This document shows positions 57,543-64,000 of a DNA stretch of 64,000 bases, piece after piece. The DNA is from Candidatus Altimarinota bacterium. GTDB lineage: Bacteria > Patescibacteriota > Gracilibacteria > BD1-5 > UBA6164. Made by a program: the position numbers and the translations under genes. The stretch covers positions 25,075 through 89,074 of the forward strand of contig JAHDCR010000004.1 of assembly GCA_020629795.1 (NCBI GenBank). Direction: 5' to 3'. Positions within the stretch are counted from its first letter, which is position 1; each line of letters begins with the position of its first letter. Under the pieces are notes generated by a model. It made no database searches and was not told where the DNA came from. It worked only from the letters and a program-made list of their open reading frames with translations.

Positions 57543-58340
57543 ATGGCTACTGCTACAAAACAAGATGATGATTTACTCATCATTGCAGACGAAGAATCTA
57601 GCTCTGATTCTAGTGGAGATATTGAATTTTCATTTGATTTTGGAGAAGATACTTCAACAAAAGAATCTACAACAGTAAGTTCAGGTACTACAAGTGACAC
57701 TGCTGAACTCAAAACTGAAGATACTTTAGAGTCTATGCCTGAAGTATCTATTGTAGAAGAAACACCACTGAGCGAAACAGCTAGCATTTCAGAAGTAGAT
57801 CTCACTAGTGATGTAGATACTCCTGAAATCTCTCTGGGTATGGATGACGCAGCTACAGAAACTCCAGTAGTTGATACTAAACCAGTTGAAAATTCTGTAA
57901 ATGAAGATTTTTCTTTTGATCTGTCTGAATCAAATATAGATACTGAAGTAGTTTCTACAAGTATAGAAGAAACTACCAATAACTGAAAAGAATCAATTTT
58001 AGCAGAAGAATCAGTACTAGTACAAGAAACTCCTAAAGAGGTTGAGGTATCAATTGATGCAAGCAGTGAAGCATCTATGAATGATATTCTCTCAGCTACA
58101 ATTGCTAAATTAGCTGCTAGACAAGAATTGATTGCTACAAGTAAAGCAGGAAAATCTACTAAAGAAGAAGAAATTAAAGCACAAATTAAAGAGTTACAAT
58201 CACAAGTTTCTGAGCTTGAGGCTGAAATGAAAGAACTTGATAAAGAATCAGATAAAATTACAGCAAATATTACAGAGCTTGAAAATATGAAGCTTGATCC
58301 AGTGAAAGAACATAACTCAAAAAGAGTTACGAAGAAATAA
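57543..58340 (+). CDS. Acidic disordered protein with C-terminal coiled coil
   Basis: 265 aa. The first ~160 residues are very acidic and Ser/Thr-rich (DEESSSDSSGDIEFSFDFGED). The last ~90 form a coiled coil (KEEEIKAQIKELQSQVSELEAEMKELDKESD) with a basic tail. There is no signal or membrane segment. Only one UGA codon interrupts it in the ORF track. Family unknown; the acidic arm plus coiled coil suggests a structural or DNA/RNA-associated partner. The 281-aa ORF on the opposite strand is a mirror artefact of its composition. Confidence 0.8.
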
Positions 58341-58345
58341 AAAAT

Positions 58346-58391
58346 TAAAATCAATAAAAAAACAGCATGAGCTGTTTTTTTATTGATTTTA
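58346..58391. terminator. Bidirectional hairpin with 21-bp arms
   Basis: The left arm (58346-58366) and right arm (58371-58391) pair perfectly around an ATGA loop, with seven-base A and T runs inside. The minus-strand stop of the 623-aa gene (58389-58391) is the end of the right arm. Confidence 0.92.
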
Positions 58392-60260
58392 CCAGTTAGG
58401 TTTATAAGAACCTGGATATTCTTTATTTTTTCTATTATGTCTTTTTCTTTTTAGTCCTTTTTTTTCATGTACTTTTCTTTTTTTTGGACGACTATTGCAT
58501 GCTTTTAAATGTTCTTCAAAGTTTCATAAAATATTTATAGTTCCTATAAGTCTACTTGACTTAATAACCTGAATTTCTAGTCCATCTACACTTTTTAAAG
58601 CAGAGGCTGATAAATGTAGACCTTTGAATATGATTTTATCAGTGAGAAGTCTTTTAATCGTTCATTCATCTTTGATTGAAAAAAATTCAAGAACCTTATT
58701 CAGGGCAGTTCATATTTGTTGGATTTCAATAACAATGTTATCTGTTTTTTCCCATCAATCTAGAATATGTTTTTCTTCGGATACTTTGTACTGATCAAAG
58801 TATTCTCGTAGTTCATCTCTTTCTCTTTGTGATAACTCAAGTTGTACTTCTACGATATGTTCTGGAACTATACTTAGAGGATATTCTGATATAACTTCTC
58901 AAGATTCTGCATCAAATACTTTATATTTTTCTCATCTTTGGGTTGCGATTTCTATTCAATTTTGCTTTCTTGCATGTTTGTGAAGTGAACTCTCTTTTGA
59001 AGTAACTTTCCTTTCAGGTCAGGTGTATGTTTGTATTCATATTGTCTGACCATTCATTCAAGTATAATAAAAATCAACATGAAACTCTTCTTGTAATTCT
59101 AAGTTTGGTACACTGAAATTTCATTTAAGCTGTCTCTGTTTTGTTCCTGAACAGTAGTCAGCGAGTATACGTGGGAAAAGTCTTCATCACTGAAATCAAT
59201 CAGTTATATTTGCTACTAACGCTTTGGCGCTGTATCAATCAATATCTTCAATAGTCAGTATATTATCAGAGATATCTTCACATTGAGAAGCAAATCTAAT
59301 GATATCGAATACAGCTGCACGTATATTTCAGCTTTCTACAAGATTTAAACTTTTATCTCACCATAAAGCTCTTTTTTCTTTTGAATTTTTAAAATTACTT
59401 TCTTCTCATCCTCTTGTTTCCCAAACTCAAAATTGTGCTTGTACATATAATATAATTCTTCTTATTTGACTCTTTTTATATGCTTCAAAAAGATTCTGTA
59501 TTTCACTATAATGCGGTGCATTATGATTTTTTTCATTTTCTATATAAGATTTTATTTGATTGTATTGTGTTCTATTCAAAAGTTGCGAATAATCAAATAC
59601 AACTTTCTGGAGACAAGTGAGATTTTTTCTTTCTTCTACAGATGAGAAATCAGTAGAGACATAACTAAGTCATGATTCAGAAAACAAAATAAATCTGAAA
59701 ATTTTTCTTACAAAATCAGCATTATTTTTGCTTTGTTGGAATCTTGACATCATCAGTTGAACTAATTCATCTGAATCAGCAATAAAAAGAGTCTTTCAAG
59801 TTCTTGATTCTTGAATTCGTACTTGCCATAACTCAAGCCGATCTTGTATTGATCATAAGAAGTTACTATATTTTCAAATCGTTTCTGATAGCACTTTAAA
59901 TGCTTTATTTCTATTTTCTCATTTTAGTGATGTGACTTCATGAATAATAGCTTTCGGAATAAATGAACCATTAATTTTTAGTTGATATGCTCAAGTATGC
60001 AATGTGAAAAGACGTTCAATCTCTTGTGCTCAAATTTGCTTATTTGATTTAAGAAAATCAGCAGCTAAATGCCCATGTGGCAGTATTTTTACTCAATTGA
60101 TTTCTTTTGGGAAATCAGATTCTTTTCAGCTAGGAATCATTATGATTTCAATATCTGGATTTATTTGAATGATTCTAGTTATTTCACTAATATAATCTTT
60201 ATTTCAAAGATTGTAAATGAAATGAGAGTTTTTTCAAAGGTGCTGTGTATTTAAATCCAT
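58389..60260 (-). CDS. 623-aa protein of unknown function
   Basis: A continuous code-25 frame of 1872 bases. I do not recognise the family. It lacks a signal peptide and membrane helices. The N-terminus has beta/alpha alternation (IIMIPSGKESDFPKEINGVKILPHG), and a helical middle includes LGSIQDRLELWQVRIQESRTGKTLFIADS. The C-terminal tail is strongly basic (RPKKRKVHEKKGLKRKRHNRKNKEY), which suggests nucleic-acid binding. It is transcribed alone between two hairpins. Confidence 0.75.
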
Positions 60261-60328
60261 ACGTAAAATATATTGATGTATTCTTATATATAATATTTTT
60301 AATAGTATATCAGTCAATAAAAAAATAA

Positions 60329-60358
60329 AAAAGCTAGTAATAATTATTACTAGCTTTT
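60329..60358. terminator. 30-bp perfect palindrome downstream of the HAD-like gene
   Basis: AAAAGCTAGTAATAA and its exact complement, with a T run on the minus strand side. It begins 4 bases after the minus-strand stop at 60363-60365. It separates this operon from the 623-aa gene. Confidence 0.88.
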
Positions 60359-60362
60359 ACTA

Positions 60363-60956
60363 TTACACTTCCTCGATTTTCTTATATCCATCATTTCCAT
60401 CCATCTCTACAGACATGATTGTAAGCTTTGTTCAGAGAATCTTTTCTATGAATTCTCTGTATTCTATAAAATATTGTGGTCTGTCTTCATATACTATTAT
60501 CTCACTTGGAATATATCTCAGTTCAAAAAGTACATGTCGTATGAGTTCAGGAACTTTTTCAAAACCGTCTTTAGTCACTACAACTCTAAACTTATCAAGC
60601 TCACTGCAGCTGCGTACTTTCGCAAGTTGAAAATCTTTTGATCCACCAGCAGTCATGATGATATCTCTTGAGCTATCAAGTCGAGAGAGTATTTCAGTTG
60701 GTAGAGAGATATCACTGTAATAGTCTTTTAAAAATTGAGTCATTCCATATCTCTGAAATAGGTAGAGAGGACCGAGGTCACCTCTATTTTTTTGTAAGTC
60801 TGGTACTCATTCTAGCTGCTCATCTCGAGAAAATAATGTATAGTCAAAATCAGCTAGCTGAAAAATAGTATCTTTTTTCTCTAGAGTCTGAGCAAGCTCT
60901 ATCCAAAACTCTCACACTTGCTCTCATCAGAGTATTTTTTTATATAGTGGATTCAT
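60363..60956 (-). CDS. HAD-like phosphohydrolase
   Basis: 197 aa. FQLADFDYTLFSRDEQL contains the HAD motif I (DxDxT), with the nucleophile and acid/base aspartates. IIMTAGGSKDFQLAK fits motif II, with Thr as the conserved residue, and IIVYEDRPQYF is an acidic motif IV-like site. It is probably a small phosphatase acting on a nucleotide or sugar phosphate; the substrate is unknown. Its start is 7 bases after the tiny membrane protein gene, and it ends the ileS operon. Confidence 0.72.
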
Positions 60957-60963
60957 ATTTTGT

Positions 60964-61158
60964 TTAAAAAGTTATATGCATAGCGTATAAGAAAAAGAGA
61001 CACCATCAGATTGCTAAACCAATAGGAATAGAGAATATGAAATATAATATGTCATTGAAATTCCATTCCCAAAAATTTTTAGTTGCAGGAGCACATAGTT
61101 TTATAATAATAAAAACTCATATAACTGGTAAATAAATAATAAAATATTCTAGCATCAT
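60964..61158 (-). CDS. Tiny two-helix membrane protein (64 aa)
   Basis: Not in the supplied ORF track, because it is short and contains UGA codons. Two consecutive ATGs (61158, 61155) directly follow the ileS stop. Two hydrophobic helices are visible (YFIIYLPVIGVFIIIKL and ILYFIFSIPIGLAIGWCLFFLYAM), separated by a short Trp-containing loop. The frame is closed by TAA. The exact abutment with ileS and the 7-base gap to the next gene support it as real. Function unknown. Confidence 0.62.
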
Positions 61159-64000
61159 TTACTTCTTAATAATTATTTTCGCAGTTGTTTCTCAGAGCTC
61201 TATTTCTTTTTCAATATCTCAAGCAGTGAGAGATGTATCAAGAGTTGAGAGCGTTTCAGAAGTTATATCATAACTTGCGAGAATTGCCTCTAGCTCGTTA
61301 GTAACAATATTTAGGGAGATTCTATCATTCACTTCATATCCAGCCTCTTTTCGAGCCTCTTGTACGTGTCTCACGATATCACGAGCATATCCCTCAAGCC
61401 TTAATTCGTCTGTGAGCTCTAAGTCCATAGAGATAACCATTCCAAATCCTGATTCTATATTATCAGATTCTCCCTCTGTCATAAATGCGATTTCAAAATC
61501 ATCACCTTCGAGAATAAATTCTCATACTTTAACAGTATTTTCATCAATTTCTTCAAAGTTCCCAGATTTAGCCTGCGTCATAATTTCTTTCACATCTTTT
61601 CCAAATTTTGGACCGATGAGACGACCATTTGGTTTACAGATTTTCTGTGCTATGGTGCTTGAGTCTACCACGAGAACCTCTTTTACATTGAGCTCTTCCT
61701 TGATGATATCTTTATAATAATCAGAGAGGTTTTCTCCGATAGAAATAGAGCGAAGAGGCTGACGTACTCTCATTTTTGTATTTGTTCTCAGAGAGAGTCA
61801 AAGATTAATAATCTTTTGGCAGAGGTCCATGTCTTCGTTGAGTTTTTCATCAATCAGAGCAGTATCTGCAACAGGAAAGTCTGATAAATGAACTGATTCG
61901 TTCCCAGTTAAATTCTTATACATTTCTTCCGTGATAAACGGCATAAACGGAGCAACTACTTGAGAAAGAGTTACAAGTACCTCGTAGAGCGTTTCATATG
62001 CTTCGAGCTTGTCTCCATCATTTTCAGATTTCCAGAAACGTTTTCTCGATCTTCTGATGTACCAGTTTGTGAGGTTATCCATAAATTTCACGATAGGACG
62101 TGTCGCGTCGGTAATCTCGTATGTTTCCATCCCTTTTGTAACATCTGCTACGAGTTTATGTGTTTCAGATATCATCCATACATCGAGAGGGTTATTTCTC
62201 TCAGATTTTCCAGTTGGAGTGAAGTTATCAATATTTGCGTAGGTCGTGAAGAAGCTATAGGTATTCCACATAGGAAGAATAACTTTTTTAATCACTTCCA
62301 CTATTCCTTCTTCTTTGAAATCCATATTTCCACCATTGAGCAGAGGAGAGTTTGCCATATAGAATCTAATTGCGTCAGCTCCGTATTTTTTGATAGTTTC
62401 TTTTGGATCTGGGTAGTTTCCGTATGACTTAGACATTTTTCGTCCATCTGAACCCATCACGATACCAGTTGTGATAACGTTTGTGAAACTTCTCTTGTCA
62501 AAGAGTGCTACACCAACTACGTGCATCACATAGAACCAGGCTCGTACTTGACCGATATACTCAACGATAAAGTCAGCTGGATATGAGTTCTCCATTGGAG
62601 CTTTGTTTTCAAATGGGTAGTGCATTTGCGCGTATGGCATAGACCCAGAATCCATCCACACGTCGAGTACTTCTGGGAGACGAGTATAGGTCACATCACC
62701 CTCTTTCCACGTGATGTCATCAATAAATGGTCGGTGTAAATCTGTAACTTTCATACCTGAAGCATCTTCGATTTCTTTTTTACTTCCAAAGACCTTCATA
62801 TCTACTTCGTTTCACTCGCTGTCAGTTCCAATCCAAATAGGCATAGGAGTCCCCCAATAACGAGTACGAGAAATACACCAATCTGGTGCTGACTCTACTG
62901 ATTTGAGGAATTGACCATGTTTGAGATGGTTAGGTTGCCAGTTGATTCCTTCGTTTTCAGCTAATAGTCTATCCTTCATTTCCTGGATATTGATAAACCA
63001 AGAGTCCTGCGCTTTATAAATAAGCTTTGTCCCTGATCGTGGACACATCGCAACTCTATGGTTAATAGACTCTTTTTTAAAGAGGAGTCCAAGCTCTTTG
63101 AGCTTTTCAGCTACGATATCGTTTGCATCCTGATAATGCATCCCTTCGTAATCTGGGATTTCCTCTGTATAGCATCCAGCATCATCGAGAGCTGTTGAGA
63201 TATGTACTCACTCTTTTTGGGCAAGTTGAAAATCGACTTCACCAAACTCAGGAGCTTGGTGTCCAATACCGGTACCGTCTGTGTCAGTGATAAAGTCTGC
63301 GTGAAGTATTTTATGATTTTTCTCAGCATCGACTTTTCCAACATAGAAATCAAAGGGAGGAGTATACTTGAGTCCGATTAAGTCCTCACCCATAAAGCTT
63401 TCAAGGATTTCGTATTCTCGACCTTTAAATACCGTCTCTACTCTGGCAGTTGCGAGAATATATACTTTGTCTTCTGACTCTACTCGTGAGTAAGAAAGAT
63501 TTTTATTGAGAGCCATACTCATATGAGCCGGGATAGTCCATGGAGTGGTTGTCCACGCGATGATATAATCACCTGCTTGTACGTGTTTGTGTGACTCAGT
63601 AAGAGGGAACATCACCGTAACAGCTGGGTCAGATACTTCTTCATACGAATCATCCATTGCAACCTCAAAGTTTGAGATAGGAGTTGAGAGTTTCCATGAG
63701 TAGAGTGATACTCTTCGACCTTTATATACTCGTCCTTTTTCGTGCATTTGTTTAAAGACCCAAAGAACAGATTCCATATAATCTTGGTCCATAGTTCGAT
63801 ACGCATTATCCGTATCTACCCATCGTCCGATATGGTCAATATACCAATCCCACTCTGAAGAAACCTCTTTTGTATAGGTATAACACTCCTCTATAAACTT
63901 TTCGACTCCAAGAGCTTCAATATCAGCATTAGACTTAAGATCGAGTTTCTTTTGTACTTTTTCCTCAATAGGCAGACCATGACAGTCCCAACCCCATTTA
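61159..64000 (-). CDS. ileS: Isoleucyl-tRNA synthetase (N-terminus outside window)
   Basis: About 946 residues are in the window; the start lies beyond 64000. The enzyme charges tRNA-Ile. Visible are WGWDCHGLPIE (HIGH-region neighbour at the window edge), the editing-domain stretch around TTTPWTIPAHMSMALN, KMSKSYGNYPDP (KMSKS loop) and the anticodon-binding part NWYIRRSRKRFW. It uses only about six UGA codons in this length, far fewer than neighbouring genes. The stop TAA abuts the next ATG. Confidence 0.95.

Noticed and set aside
57509-58354. 281-aa minus-strand ORF
   Set aside because: It mirrors the acidic Ser/Thr/Glu-rich gene on the + strand, is itself low-complexity and lies across a terminator. 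The + strand gene has a promoter, a coiled coil and a proper stop.

Overview
The window is a gene-dense, low-GC bacterial chromosome segment. Its supplied ORF track is badly fragmented because UGA is a sense codon here. Read with UGA as glycine (translation table 25), the short ORFs fuse into 53 conventional genes, each ending in TAA or TAG (I count 46 TAA and 7 TAG). UGA fills invariant glycines in well-known families: both ClpC Walker A loops, the RsmA SAM-binding motif, the N-terminal glycine-rich loop of MurC, the Tgt DSGGF motif and the Pth GNPG motif. This code is known from Candidatus Absconditabacteria (SR1) and Gracilibacteria (BD1-5/GN02), so the source is almost certainly a member of one of these. 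I cannot decide which from the window. CGA still reads as arginine at a conserved site.

Layout. 1-2055: C-terminal part of a large surface protein with lectin-like repeats. 2114-10080: rsmA, then a glycan/envelope cluster (two GT2 enzymes, a zinc-ribbon methyltransferase and a GT14 enzyme on +; a GT8 enzyme, a polysaccharide pyruvyl transferase-like protein and a Wzx-type flippase on -). 10167-14670: malic enzyme and a 1062-aa GT-C-like membrane protein. 14698-19488 (-): a DtxR/MntR-type repressor, two HD-domain proteins, tgt and an RseP-type protease. 19629-24334: a 1340-aa orphan and a pilin-like protein. 24464-25995: rlmN and a small orphan. 26130-34103: a six-gene run with secD, bcp, an NqrB/RnfD-like membrane protein and three exported proteins. 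34122-42047 (-): murC, pth, a kinase-like protein, a tyrosine recombinase, a Nudix hydrolase, map and two exported proteins. 42226-50564: a small odd gene, clpC, a membrane-anchored coiled-coil protein, PBP1A and an LCP ligase. 50734-57033: Fe-type superoxide dismutase, a small orphan and a MoxR/DUF58/Bat-type operon. 57085-64000: ybaB, an acidic coiled-coil protein, a 623-aa orphan, a HAD-like protein, a tiny membrane protein and ileS (running off the window).

Genes are packed tightly. No gene-free stretch exceeds about 200 bases (the largest is 45167-45360), and many neighbours overlap by 1-11 bases. Nine of ten convergent gene pairs are separated by a single symmetrical hairpin that usually contains or touches both stop codons, so one element appears to terminate both strands. 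The contents suggest a cell with a reduced genome investing in its surface: glycan modification, a peptidoglycan synthase next to a glycopolymer ligase, exported proteins, a pilin, and a VWA/MoxR complex. I found no rRNA, tRNA, CRISPR array or insertion sequence.
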